36,346 nucleotides of DNA, from contig CATKZK010000010.1 in the NCBI GenBank assembly GCA_949841325.1, positions 1 through 36,346 on the forward strand, written 5' to 3'. Source of the DNA: an uncultured Bacilli bacterium (GTDB taxonomy: Bacteria > Bacillota_I > Bacilli_A > RF39 > UBA660). Of this stretch, positions 25,493 through 34,433 are shown piece by piece (position 1 is the first letter of the stretch; each line of letters begins with the position of its first letter). Made by a program: the position numbers and the translations under genes. The notes under the pieces were generated by a model. The model made no database searches. It worked only from the letters and a program-made list of their open reading frames with translations, and was not told the DNA's origin.

Positions 25493-25511
25493 CGTCAATT
25501 CAATAAGAATT

Positions 25512-27044
25512 CTATCTTGGTAAAATAATTTCTCCATTTTGGTATAAGATATCTTTTGCTGAAGGATTTTCATTTAAACCTGGCATTGTAATAATACCAC
25601 CAAAATAAACAATAATTAATTTTGCCCCATTCTTTACTTCAATATTCGTAAGTTTCATTGTATGCCCTTTCGGATAACCAAGCAAACTCTTTTTGTCACT
25701 TAGACTATACTGTGTCTTAGCAACACATATAGGATACTTGTATTTATTTAATTCATTCATCTTTTGCATAAGTTCAAAAGAACATGTGAATCCTGTACCA
25801 TGACATATCTTCGTCACATAGCTATTTATTTTATCATAAAGAGAATCATCTAATTGATAAATTGGCGTTACTTCACTTTTTTCTTTAAAAGAGAGAATGG
25901 CTTCTGCCAACGTGATAGCCCCTTTTCCTCCCTCTTGATAAACTGAGTTTATCGTACATAAAACACCTAATTCTTTACAATAATTTTGGATATATAAAAG
26001 ATCTTTTTCTGAATCATCCAAGAATTTATTGACTGTGACAACTAAATTTTTGTTCATAAGTCGCAAGTTATCAACATGGGCATGCAAATTTTCTATACCA
26101 ATACTTAAATCGCCTTCGCCATTCTGCTTTAATGCTCGAACACTTGTCACCAAAACAATTGCACCTAAATTTATCTTGTTTTCTCTCATTAATATATCCA
26201 TAAATTTAAAGGCCCCTGCATCAGCACCAAATCCCGCTTCTGTAATGACATAATCTGCTAAATTTGAGGAAGTTGTAAGTGAAATCAAAGACGAACACCC
26301 ATGAGCAATGTTTGCAAATGGGCCTCCATGAATGACAACGCCATTTCCCTCTTTTGTTTGTACTAAATTTGGTTTAAAAGCCTGAATTAACAAAGAAATT
26401 AAAGCATCAGTTATATGAAGGGCACTGAGAAAAACAGGTTGTAACTGGGAATTATATCCAATAATGATACTATCTAGTCGCATTCTTAAATCTAAAATAT
26501 TTTTTGATAGGCAAAGAATCGCCATAAGTTCTGATGCTGCTGTAATGTCAAAACCTTCTTTTCTTCCCTCAAGCTCGATATGTCTTAAAGCGCGATCATT
26601 CATATCAATACAACGTTTAAAAATGACTTCAACTAAATCTAATTTATTTCCATGATAGATTTCATTATCAATCATAGCACTAATTAAATTATTTGCAGAA
26701 GTAATGGCATGAAAATCTCCTGTAAAATGTAAATTAATCTCCGCTTCTGGTAAGACGACCGCATTTCCCCCTCCAGTAGCGCCACCTTTAAGGCCAAACA
26801 CAGGACCCATAGATGGTTCTCTTAAGTTTCCAATCGCCTTTATACCTAATTCATTTAAAGCATCAGTAAGTCCAATCGCTGTCGTTGTTTTTCCTTCTCC
26901 ATATTGAGTTGGATTCGTCGCTGTTACGAGAATTACTTTTCCTTTCCCCGTTGTTGTAATTGGACTAATTTTAGCCATATATTCACCATAACGATAGAAA
27001 TTTTCAATATCATACTTTTTAGCAATTGTCTCGATATTTAACAT
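25512..27044 (-). CDS. fhs: Formate--tetrahydrofolate ligase
   Basis: 510-residue cytosolic enzyme that makes 10-formyl-THF from formate, THF and ATP for purine and initiator-Met-tRNA formylation. The ATP loop is PTQYGEGKTTT (45-55; usually PTPAGEGKTT), followed by LREPSMGPVFGLKGGATGGG, the INLHFTGDFHAI segment and the C-terminal GGIITMPGLNENPSA. It is about 45 residues shorter than the usual 555, with both ends intact, so the loss is internal loops. AAAGGGATG precedes the ATG. It seems monocistronic, with terminators on both sides; no folD or other folate gene is adjacent. Confidence 0.95.
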   Translation of the reverse strand: MLNIETIAKKYDIENFYRYGEYMAKISPITTTGKGKVILVTATNPTQYGEGKTTTAIGLTDALNELGIKAIGNLREPSMGPVFGLKGGATGGGNAVVLPEAEINLHFTGDFHAITSANNLISAMIDNEIYHGNKLDLVEVIFKRCIDMNDRALRHIELEGRKEGFDITAASELMAILCLSKNILDLRMRLDSIIIGYNSQLQPVFLSALHITDALISLLIQAFKPNLVQTKEGNGVVIHGGPFANIAHGCSSLISLTTSSNLADYVITEAGFGADAGAFKFMDILMRENKINLGAIVLVTSVRALKQNGEGDLSIGIENLHAHVDNLRLMNKNLVVTVNKFLDDSEKDLLYIQNYCKELGVLCTINSVYQEGGKGAITLAEAILSFKEKSEVTPIYQLDDSLYDKINSYVTKICHGTGFTCSFELMQKMNELNKYKYPICVAKTQYSLSDKKSLLGYPKGHTMKLTNIEVKNGAKLIIVYFGGIITMPGLNENPSAKDILYQNGEIILPR

Positions 27045-27067
27045 AGTATCATCCCTTTTTTTTGCCT

Positions 27068-27073
27068 ATTATA
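27068..27073 (-). promoter_or_regulatory. Likely -10 box for fhs
   Basis: Perfect TATAAT 24 bases before the fhs start codon. The -35 region would fall inside the terminator hairpin of the preceding gene and matches poorly, so this is tentative. Confidence 0.4.
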
Positions 27074-27077
27074 CACG

Positions 27078-27103
27078 AAAAAAAGAATTAATGCTAATTC
27101 TTT
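27078..27103 (-). terminator. Terminator overlapping the end of the exported-protein gene
   Basis: Stem AAAGAATTA/TAATTCTTT (27082-27090 with 27095-27103), four-base loop, and a run of T on the minus strand. It includes the TAG stop of the gene at 27094. Confidence 0.75.
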
Positions 27104-27741
27104 TCTACTACATATAGTTTATTCTCTTTGTTAATGACAATGACTTCTCCCTTTGTATCATATCCTAAGTCATTAGAATAAGTCCAAGTTAAAGTAATCT
27201 TATAAGCTTGATATTCTTTATCTTCACTTTCCATTTTAAATTTCTCTTCACTTTTTTTCGTAACTTCAATCGAATCAACAACAGGCAAACTCTGTGTTCT
27301 TGTATTGTTTGTATTATCCTCTACATATTTATAAAGTGTATCTTCTACATTGAGTTTATAATTTTCTACTGTACTAGGTTCCACAAATTCAACTCCCCCA
27401 GTATCATATTTATTAGTCTTATTCTTAATCGTATATAAATCGATAATAAATAGTTTTGCTACACTTTCAGCATAAGCAGAAAAATCAATCGTATCACTTT
27501 CTAAATTTTCTTTTAAAAGAGTATATTCACTTCGATAAAGATCTGTATCATGGTCATCAAGGGTTATCCCATATCCTTCAATTTCACTTTCATTCTTTTT
27601 CACCACAGGTTCTTCTTCTGGTTGTTTTTCTGTACCTAGAATCTGCATAGAAAAGTACCCAATTCCTGAAATAACCGCGATAATAATAAAGGTAAAAAGA
27701 CCAATCTTCAACCCATTTTTCTTTTTATTCTTTTTACTCAT
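27094..27741 (-). CDS. Unknown membrane-anchored exported protein coupled to LtaS
   Basis: 215 residues: a very basic N-terminus (MSKKNKKKNGLK), one membrane helix (about 11-35), an acidic linker and an extracellular domain of about 150 residues ending in a beta-rich part (YQAYKITLTWTYS, VIVINKENKLYVVEKN). I do not recognise the family. It overlaps the LtaS-type gene by eight bases and has AGGAGA eight bases before the ATG, so the two are made together. The coupling suggests a role outside the membrane near the lipoteichoic acid synthase, but no function can be read from the sequence. Confidence 0.8.
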   Translation of the reverse strand: MSKKNKKKNGLKIGLFTFIIIAVISGIGYFSMQILGTEKQPEEEPVVKKNESEIEGYGITLDDHDTDLYRSEYTLLKENLESDTIDFSAYAESVAKLFIIDLYTIKNKTNKYDTGGVEFVEPSTVENYKLNVEDTLYKYVEDNTNNTRTQSLPVVDSIEVTKKSEEKFKMESEDKEYQAYKITLTWTYSNDLGYDTKGEVIVINKENKLYVVEKN

Positions 27742-29806
27742 TGATCGTCTCTCCTATTCTATTTGATGCCTTTCCTATTAAATCATAGACTATAATATCA
27801 TTTGACAAATCAAGAATTTGTTCAGCATACTTCTTCCGTTCTTCAATGTAATGATCATCAATCGTTTCAACACCAAAAATACGACTTTCATTTTTAGAAT
27901 TATAGTAATACAATTTATTCGTTACAAAATTTCCATTGGGAAAGATTACCGTATTATTGTTTTTCACTTCAAAAATATCATGTCCTAAAGCATACTTTGT
28001 TTCGAGTCCTAACATATTAGCAAGTGTTGGTAAAACATCAATCATTCCCATGTAATAAGAATATGTTTTCTTTACTTGTTTATCTTTTGTCCAAAAGATT
28101 AGAGGTGTATTTTTGTTTAACTCATGTTGATAATAATCATAATTCACATAAGTAGGATCCTCCTCTGTCTTTTGTTCACCTGTTAAAAAATCATAATTAG
28201 TAAATTTATTAAATTGTGATTTTGATATCTGCGCGGCATGATCTCCATAGAAGACAAACAATGTTTTATCATATTCATCATGCGTCTTGACATAATCTAA
28301 AAACTCTCCAAGACATTCATCAGCATAATGAACTGAACGAATATATTTTCCCATCTCTTCTAACTCTTTTGACTCTAAATAATCATAAACAATCTCTTTT
28401 CCACTTGCATCCATTTTTCCTGTATGATAACGAACATCAAACACGTTATCTCCCGTTAAATAATAAGGATCGTTAAATGGCGTATGATTTGTTAAGGTAA
28501 TCATCGTTCCCATAAAATGCGAGTATTCTTCACTACTATTCACCATGTCATCGATTTTTTTAATTAACTCTTCTGATTGATTAAAGAAAGAACGGTCTGA
28601 AAGTCCAAGTCCAATCCGTTCATCAATGGTATAATATTCTTCTGAATAAAAATCCATATAACCTAATGTTGGATGCATTTTATTGCGGTTCCACATGCTT
28701 GCTTTATTCCCATGCATACTGAAGGTATAATACCCTTTTTGTGCAAGTAAATGTTGTAAGGTCTCATAAGAACGATTAAAGTAAGAGACAAATACTGTTC
28801 CACTTTGAACAGGCATCAAACTTGAGGAGAATGTAAATTCGGTATCCGAAGAAGTTCCTGCACTTACTTGTGGATAAAAATGATCGAAATAAATCGATTC
28901 TTTTACCAATTTATTTAAATTTGGAGTAACTTCTTTGCCATTAATCTTTAAATCGACAAGAAAACTCATGATGCTTTCCATATGCATAACAATAACATTA
29001 TAATCCTTATATTTATTGGTAAATTTATTGTCACTCTTTTCATTTGGATGTTCTTCAAAATACTGTGTAAAGTTCTTAGCCGCTTCTTCATAGCCAAACA
29101 TGGAATTTAATTGACTTTTTAAAGTCTGAAACAAATCATTTCCTTGATAAATGATAATCCCAAATCTTTGTACCACATACTCACGATTCCACTGTTTTGA
29201 AAAACGCGAAATATCTGTCCCTGATAATGTTGAAATGTTGATAAATAGACAAATTCCTCCAACAAGCGCAACACTTACAAGCAAACGTTTACTTGCCTCC
29301 ACTTTTTCGACAACATGAAAGTAGTCTTTACTTTTTAAATAACGGTTAATGAGAATAAAGAGAATTGGCGCTAATAAGTAGACAAAATTTGCTAAACTCA
29401 ACTTTTCAAATACAGCGTCAGTTACTTCAGCAGTTTGTCCCATTGAAGCTAAAAGCCCAAAAGATGCATAACTATTAAAAAAGGCATAATAAATTCCATT
29501 GATAACATTCATTAAAGTTATCACACAAAGAACGGAAAAAAAGTATACAAATTGTTTTTTTGGTTTGAAAAAATATGCCAAACTTCCAAACAAAACAAGC
29601 ACTGAAAAATCAAAAAATATGGCATCAAAATCCCAAAAATGACCTATCGTAAAATGTCTAACTAGCATACAACTCAAAAGACTTAGTATCATATAAGAAA
29701 GAAATTGACGATTGTATTTTATAAAATTCACCAAATTCTCTTTCAATGTAGGAATTGCTTTTTTTAGCTGTATTCTTTTTAATTTATCTAAAATCGTTTT
29801 CCTCAT
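27734..29806 (-). CDS. LtaS-type lipoteichoic acid synthase
   Basis: 690-residue membrane sulfatase-fold enzyme that moves glycerol phosphate from phosphatidylglycerol onto a growing chain outside the cell. Five N-terminal helices (about 33-52, 63-81, 87-108, 139-157 and 173-192) precede the extracellular domain. Metal and catalytic residues: E277 in VMHMES, the nucleophile motif GTSSDTEF (317-324) and FYGDHAA near 525. The motif is usually GKTSD with a Thr nucleophile; Ser (S319) stands in its place here. Other landmarks are HGNKASMWNR and TLTNHTPF. It has its own promoter, diverges from the ABC exporter gene, and is followed by the coupled exported protein. Whether it makes LTA or primes or modifies other polymers cannot be told. 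Confidence 0.9.
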   Translation of the reverse strand: MRKTILDKLKRIQLKKAIPTLKENLVNFIKYNRQFLSYMILSLLSCMLVRHFTIGHFWDFDAIFFDFSVLVLFGSLAYFFKPKKQFVYFFSVLCVITLMNVINGIYYAFFNSYASFGLLASMGQTAEVTDAVFEKLSLANFVYLLAPILFILINRYLKSKDYFHVVEKVEASKRLLVSVALVGGICLFINISTLSGTDISRFSKQWNREYVVQRFGIIIYQGNDLFQTLKSQLNSMFGYEEAAKNFTQYFEEHPNEKSDNKFTNKYKDYNVIVMHMESIMSFLVDLKINGKEVTPNLNKLVKESIYFDHFYPQVSAGTSSDTEFTFSSSLMPVQSGTVFVSYFNRSYETLQHLLAQKGYYTFSMHGNKASMWNRNKMHPTLGYMDFYSEEYYTIDERIGLGLSDRSFFNQSEELIKKIDDMVNSSEEYSHFMGTMITLTNHTPFNDPYYLTGDNVFDVRYHTGKMDASGKEIVYDYLESKELEEMGKYIRSVHYADECLGEFLDYVKTHDEYDKTLFVFYGDHAAQISKSQFNKFTNYDFLTGEQKTEEDPTYVNYDYYQHELNKNTPLIFWTKDKQVKKTYSYYMGMIDVLPTLANMLGLETKYALGHDIFEVKNNNTVIFPNGNFVTNKLYYYNSKNESRIFGVETIDDHYIEERKKYAEQILDLSNDIIVYDLIGKASNRIGETINE

Positions 29807-29834
29807 AATTTGAAACCTTTCTTACTGTAATTTC

Positions 29835-29840
29835 ATTATA
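29835..29840 (-). promoter_or_regulatory. -10 box of the LtaS operon
   Basis: Perfect TATAAT with extended -10 (TGCTATAAT), 28 bases before the LtaS start; the -35 position (TATAAA) is weak, as is usual for extended -10 promoters. Confidence 0.6.
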
Positions 29841-29889
29841 GCATAATTCTTAAAATGTTTATAGTCTTTCTTTATGAAAGAGCCTATGA

Positions 29890-29895
29890 TATACT
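29890..29895 (+). promoter_or_regulatory. Likely -10 box of the ABC exporter gene
   Basis: TATACT with an extended -10 TG, 30 bases before the ATG at 29926, in the divergent 119-base gap with the LtaS operon. No good -35 is seen. Confidence 0.45.
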
Positions 29896-29925
29896 GAAAA
29901 AGCCTAAGAAAGGGAGCTGTGAAGT

Positions 29926-31665
29926 ATGAAAAAAAGTGAAAAAAAGTTTATTGAAAATTTTAAAAAAACATGGATTTATCTTAAAGGAGCAAAAGGAAAT
30001 CTCATATGGTATATTTTCATTAGCATTGTAGAAGCCACGATGAGCGCTATTATTCCCCTTATTGCAGCAAAAATCGTTCTTTATATTGCAGATGGTGCTA
30101 TGAAACAATTGCTTCTTACTTCTTTTTTAGTCATCATTATCGATAGTATCTCCCATGCTTCACAATACTTCAAAGATGAAGTTTTTCGCAAAATTCATCT
30201 AAAAGTATTTGTATCTTTACAGGAAGCGATAGCACGCGAAACACTGAAATTAGAGATAAGCGAGATCGATAAAGAATCTTCTGGTTTTTTTATCAATCGT
30301 TTAAATAATGACACACGAAATATATCAGGCATCTTCATGGAACTCGGTTATTGGCTTTCTTATACGCTTTCTAATATTGGTATTTTAATCACTTTTGCAA
30401 TACTCAATAAATACCTATTTTTATACGCACTTATTACTTGTACTGTCATTTTCTTTATAAACAAACGCAAAATACACAAAATATACGAAGCCCAAAAGGA
30501 GTTGCATGTACTTGGCGAACAGAAAACAAGTCTTATTGGCGAAGTCGTTAGAGGAATTCGCGATATAAAAGTCTTACATGCAGAAGAAGCCATTTTAAAG
30601 CAGACAACAAAACAAATCCACGACTCTGCTAAAAAAGAACAAAGCATTAAAGCGACGACAAATGTCTACTATTTTATTGAAAGAATGACGAGAACGCTTT
30701 TTGATTTTGGTTTTCTTCTTTTAGGATGTATCCTTTTTAAAAACAATCTCCTTGCCATTCCTGTTTTTGTCATTTTATATAATTATCAACCAAGAATTAG
30801 GAACCTACTCACTGGCTTAGTGCAACTTCTAGAATATTTAAAAAAATTTGAACTTGCAGCAACTCGTGTCTATGAAGTGATTGATAATCAAAAATTTCAG
30901 AAGGAAAAGTTTGGAAACACAAGAAAAAAGAAATTATCAGGACATATTGAATTTAAAAATGTATGTTTTGGTTATGATGGAGATACGCCCATTTTAAAGA
31001 ATTTGAGTTTTGAGATAGAACCAAATCAAAAGATTGCCTTTGTTGGAAAAAGTGGAGAAGGAAAAACGACAATCTTTAATTTAATTACACGACTTTATTC
31101 CCATCAAAAGGGTGATATTTTGCTCGATGGTATTCCAATTGAAAAGTTAGATTGTTCTTCTTTAAGAGATAATATGTCAATTATTACACAAAACCCCTAT
31201 ATCTTTAATTTTACGATAAAAGAAAATCTTCAACTTGCTAAAAAGGATGCTACACTAAAGGAAATTAGGAATGCTTGTAAAGTGGCTTGTATTGATGACT
31301 TTATTATGTCTTTACCTGAAAAATACGATACGAAAGTTGGAGAAAATGGCGTGATTTTATCAGGCGGACAAAAACAGCGTATAGCCATTGCAAGAGCTTT
31401 ACTTATGAAAACAGAAATTATTTTATTTGATGAAGCGACCAGTGCTTTAGATAATGAAACCCAAAGTGAAATTCAAAAAGCAATTGCAAACTTACGTGGC
31501 GAATATACTATCCTCATTATTGCCCATCGTCTATCAACTGTTGTCGATAGTGATAAAATTTTTGTCGTACATGATGGAAAAATTATCGAAAGTGGTCTTC
31601 ATAAAGAGCTTAAAAAGAATTCCAAATATTATCAATCTCTTTATGAAAAAGATTTACAAAACTAG
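29926..31665 (+). CDS. ABC exporter, fused membrane and ATPase domains
   Basis: 579-residue half-transporter (type I exporter fold) that works as a dimer. Membrane domain about 1-320 with six helices, ATPase domain about 340-579. Walker A is VGKSGEGKTT (about 373), the Q-loop is ITQNPY, the signature LSGGQKQ (about 477), Walker B IILFDEATSALD (about 499) and the switch His in IAHR. AGGGAG lies nine bases before the ATG. It ends in TAG followed at once by a terminator, so it is a single transcription unit. Substrate unknown. A second, diverged exporter lies at 32516-34228, with a radical SAM gene between; the two may form a pair, but each has a full set of ATPase motifs. Confidence 0.92.
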   Translation: MKKSEKKFIENFKKTWIYLKGAKGNLIWYIFISIVEATMSAIIPLIAAKIVLYIADGAMKQLLLTSFLVIIIDSISHASQYFKDEVFRKIHLKVFVSLQEAIARETLKLEISEIDKESSGFFINRLNNDTRNISGIFMELGYWLSYTLSNIGILITFAILNKYLFLYALITCTVIFFINKRKIHKIYEAQKELHVLGEQKTSLIGEVVRGIRDIKVLHAEEAILKQTTKQIHDSAKKEQSIKATTNVYYFIERMTRTLFDFGFLLLGCILFKNNLLAIPVFVILYNYQPRIRNLLTGLVQLLEYLKKFELAATRVYEVIDNQKFQKEKFGNTRKKKLSGHIEFKNVCFGYDGDTPILKNLSFEIEPNQKIAFVGKSGEGKTTIFNLITRLYSHQKGDILLDGIPIEKLDCSSLRDNMSIITQNPYIFNFTIKENLQLAKKDATLKEIRNACKVACIDDFIMSLPEKYDTKVGENGVILSGGQKQRIAIARALLMKTEIILFDEATSALDNETQSEIQKAIANLRGEYTILIIAHRLSTVVDSDKIFVVHDGKIIESGLHKELKKNSKYYQSLYEKDLQN

Positions 31666-31691
31666 AAACTGCTTTGACTAGCAGTTTTTTT
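31666..31691 (+). terminator. Terminator after the ABC exporter
   Basis: Perfect 8-base stem AAACTGCT/AGCAGTTT (31666-31673 with 31680-31687), six-base loop, seven T. Confidence 0.88.
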
Positions 31692-31697
31692 ATGATA

Positions 31698-31726
31698 TTT
31701 ACTACTCTCTCATAATGGTATACAAT
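31698..31726 (+). promoter_or_regulatory. Promoter of the radical SAM gene
   Basis: TTTACT (31698-31703), 17-base spacer, TACAAT (31721-31726), 22 bases before the start codon and just after the terminator of the exporter gene. Confidence 0.6.
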
Positions 31727-31748
31727 ATAAATACAAAAAAGGAGAGGT

Positions 31749-32513
31749 ATGAAGATGATAGACAATGAATATGTTTTTGCTAAAGACAATAAAAGACTCT
31801 TTTTAAATACAAGTCTTCGCTGTGATGGAAAATGCAGTTACTGTTATTTATCAAAAATGCATTATGTTCATAAAGGGAAGAAAACGGCAGAAGAAATTAT
31901 AAAGAGTTTAGAAGAAAGTCCAATTGAAATAAATCAGGAAACTTTAATAACTATTGGCTGTTTTTCAGAGTGTCTTGACGAAGTCAATAAAAGAGAAACA
32001 CTTTATTTAGTTAAACACTTTCTAAAAAGAGGAAATCAAGTTCAATTATCAACTAAAAAACAAATTCTAGAAAGTGACTTAGTAGAAATCCTTCCCTTTC
32101 TTTCTTACTACGGGCAGTTCGTTATTTTCATAAGTTCTGCAACGATATCTAAACAAAATCTCATCGAACATAATACTTCCCCTATTCAGGAAAGATTTAA
32201 AAGTTTTGCTCTTGCTCATGTATACCCAGTTCCTATTGTCCTTTATGTAAAACCTGTATTACAAGAAATTACCATTCAAGACTTAGCTCTTTATGTTCAT
32301 TATATTGAAACATATAAGATTAAAGACGTCGTAGTTGGAAGTCTTTTCACAACAAATCCATCAGATGAGTCCGTTCCTTTTTCCAATAAACAAGAATTAT
32401 TTTATCAAAAGAATGCCGATGAAGATATCCTCATTTCTGAGTTATCAAAAAGGGCAAAAGTTTATAGAAGAAGCACAGAAGTTTTAAAAAACTATAAACA
32501 AAAACACGAGTAA
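31749..32513 (+). CDS. Radical SAM protein, spore-photoproduct-lyase-like fold
   Basis: 254-residue radical S-adenosylmethionine protein. The iron-sulfur motif is C25-x3-C29-x2-C32 (RCDGKCSYCYLS). The order of later segments (a TIGCFSECLDEVNKRET stretch, LSTKKQILESDLVEIL, then FISSATI and HNTSPIQERF) resembles the SplB/photolyase-like radical SAM group (TKS...RD, SI.T, P...RL), without the substrate domain or a C-terminal cluster motif. No SPASM-type Cys tail is present. AGGAG precedes the ATG by four bases. It lies alone on the plus strand between two ABC exporters and converges with the second, with two bases between. Function unknown; DNA-damage reversal or another radical chemistry are both possible. 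Confidence 0.82.
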   Translation: MKMIDNEYVFAKDNKRLFLNTSLRCDGKCSYCYLSKMHYVHKGKKTAEEIIKSLEESPIEINQETLITIGCFSECLDEVNKRETLYLVKHFLKRGNQVQLSTKKQILESDLVEILPFLSYYGQFVIFISSATISKQNLIEHNTSPIQERFKSFALAHVYPVPIVLYVKPVLQEITIQDLALYVHYIETYKIKDVVVGSLFTTNPSDESVPFSNKQELFYQKNADEDILISELSKRAKVYRRSTEVLKNYKQKHE

Positions 32514-32515
32514 GA

Positions 32516-34228
32516 TTAATGATTTAAATGTAATTCTCTATAAATCGCATTATTTTTTATCAAATCTTGATGCCTTCCAATACATTCAATCTTACCCTTA
32601 TGTAAAACAACCAATGTATCTGATGCTTTCATCAAGTCTTTATTATGCGTAATAACAATTAACGTATGATCTGATTTTAAATCATCTAAAAGATTGATGA
32701 TTTTATTTGTCGTATTTGGATCTAATGAAGATGTCACTTCATCCAAAAGAATTATTTCAGAAGTCGTAAGAAGTGCCCTAGCGATTGACAATAACTGTTT
32801 TTGTCCGCCACTTATATTCGTAGCATCTTCTTTCAAAATAGTATTATAGCCATCGGGTAAAGACATTATAAAGTCATGAATTCCAACTCTTTTACAAGCA
32901 TCTATTTGTCTTTTTTTGTTTGCATCAATAAGAGAGAGATTAGCACTTATACTCATATTAAAAATAAAAGTCTTTTGATTGACAATACTAATATTTCTAT
33001 AATAAACATCTTTAGAATATTCATAAATATTTAAATGATCTATTGAGATTTTACCGCTTCCTACTTTATACATTCTTAAAAGAAGATTAAATACAGTCGT
33101 CTTTCCAGTACCTGTTTTACCAACGATTGTCGTAATCTGGTTTGGTTTAGCTACAAAAGAAATATTTTTTAATATAGGAACTTGATTATATTTAAAGGAT
33201 ACGTTTTTAAATTCAACAAGGCCTATAATATCATCGTTTTGATTCATGCCATCGAGTTTTTCTGTATGATTTCCATAGTGTATGATTTCCCTTATTCTAT
33301 ATAATGAAACAGATTCTTCCATGATAGATACATCAAACCCCATAATAGTATGAATAGATTCTTTTGCCTTATCATAATAAGAAATTAACAATAAAAATAT
33401 AGAAAGTTGGATTTCCCCTTTCATAAGGAAGAAAATCATAATGACATATAAAGTTATTTTCCCAAAGTCAATAATTAAACCTACCAATGTTTTCCTTGTG
33501 AAATAGTATTTTCTTTTTAAGAAATAGCTCTCCTGCCATCTCTTTCTATAGCCATCTAATTTGTTGTTTAATTTATCTCCTATACCAAAACTTTTAATAT
33601 CTTTAAGTCCTGTTAAAATTTGAGATAACATGCCAGTTATTTTATCAGCATATGTTCTTTGTTTTTTTAAATAAAATGTATTTTTGCTATTGCATCTTCT
33701 TGCAAAATAATAATAGATTACATCTACTATCATAACATATAATGCAACGAATATGCTTTGCCTAATAAAGACAAGATAGATAACAAACAGTTTGATTAAT
33801 TCTACGGTTAATTCGATGATAAAAGAAGGAATTTCCGCAATGTTAATAATATCCGTATTTGAAGAATTTATAATTTTGCCAGTGGGAATTTTCTTTGAAT
33901 ATTCTTCATCAAAATTATAGATACTATTTACGAGAGTTCTATGAACTTCTACATAAGCCTCTTTAAAAAAGTGAGCATAACACCAATTCGTACAATAAGA
34001 ACAAACTTTATTAAATAAATAAGTCAGTGCTAGCATCATGACAAAAAGAAACGCAATTGGGTATAAGCTATTTGTTACATTTTCTACTATAAGTGATATG
34101 TAATAAGGTACGAGCAAACTTACTAAAACGTTTATTAAATCTACAATGATAAAAGTTATTAAATATTTATTTTTAAATCTTACCAAAGAAAAATAATCTT
34201 TTGTAATTTTAATCACTCTTTTAAACAT
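32516..34228 (-). CDS. ABC exporter, fused membrane and ATPase domains
   Basis: 570-residue half-transporter, membrane domain about 1-320, ATPase about 330-570. Walker A VGKTGTGKTT, Q-loop VNQKTF, signature ISGGQKQ (SGGQ intact), Walker B IILLDEVTSSLD and switch His in ITHN. It is only distantly like the exporter at 29926. The ATG at 34228 is chosen (GGTGA five bases upstream); a TTG at 34240 is less likely. It lies just downstream of the AraC-type regulator, on the same strand, which suggests control of this transporter by that regulator; this is inference. The substrate is unknown. Confidence 0.9.
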   Translation of the reverse strand: MFKRVIKITKDYFSLVRFKNKYLITFIIVDLINVLVSLLVPYYISLIVENVTNSLYPIAFLFVMMLALTYLFNKVCSYCTNWCYAHFFKEAYVEVHRTLVNSIYNFDEEYSKKIPTGKIINSSNTDIINIAEIPSFIIELTVELIKLFVIYLVFIRQSIFVALYVMIVDVIYYYFARRCNSKNTFYLKKQRTYADKITGMLSQILTGLKDIKSFGIGDKLNNKLDGYRKRWQESYFLKRKYYFTRKTLVGLIIDFGKITLYVIMIFFLMKGEIQLSIFLLLISYYDKAKESIHTIMGFDVSIMEESVSLYRIREIIHYGNHTEKLDGMNQNDDIIGLVEFKNVSFKYNQVPILKNISFVAKPNQITTIVGKTGTGKTTVFNLLLRMYKVGSGKISIDHLNIYEYSKDVYYRNISIVNQKTFIFNMSISANLSLIDANKKRQIDACKRVGIHDFIMSLPDGYNTILKEDATNISGGQKQLLSIARALLTTSEIILLDEVTSSLDPNTTNKIINLLDDLKSDHTLIVITHNKDLMKASDTLVVLHKGKIECIGRHQDLIKNNAIYRELHLNH

Positions 34229-34301
34229 ATACTTCACCAATACAATTGTAGAACAATCTAATACATACTTCTTTACATTTTTAATATTTATTTTGTTAAG
34301 A

Positions 34302-34433
34302 TTATTTTATAGGTAAGTATATAAAGCAATTATCTCCACTGTATAATTCAATTTTGAGATTGTTTTTAATACTGTAATTTGTTGAGGGAATCCATTGCTT
34401 ATTGATTTGACTCTCTAACGCTACTATTTCATT
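34302..34433 (-). pseudogene. Cut-off C-terminal part of the AraC-type regulator
   Basis: Directly after the TAG at 34434-34436 the same frame stays open for 43 codons and ends in TAA at 34302. It reads NEIVALESQINKQW, then IPSTNYSIKNNLKIELY and a CFIYLPIK end. This is the usual last part of a GyrI-like effector-binding domain (W-P-S-Y...E-Y...Y-P-I). The amber codon differs by one base from CAG (Gln). It is therefore a nonsense-interrupted tail. Confidence 0.8.

Larger units (their letters stand above)
25093..25511. other. Structured 419-base intergenic region without a gene
   Basis: No credible protein gene. It holds three hairpins: the csp-side palindrome at 25227-25242 (entered separately); a plus-strand TCATGTA/TACATGA stem (25380-25386 with 25390-25396) followed by six T (25399-25404), which looks like a plus-strand terminator; and the strong stem at 25458-25490. 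ATGTAAAA at 25360-25367 can also pair with TTTTACAT at 25387-25394, which would exclude the middle hairpin. No plus-strand gene follows for over 4 kb. The cause of this structure is unknown. Confidence 0.45.

Noticed and set aside
31666-31748. Search for a small precursor-peptide gene next to the radical SAM protein
   Set aside because: The gap is filled by a terminator and a promoter; no short frame with ribosome site is present there or in 34229-34301.
29926-34228. The two ABC exporters as one heterodimeric transporter
   Set aside because: They lie on opposite strands in separate units, are only distantly alike, and both have complete ATPase motifs; pairing cannot be supported.
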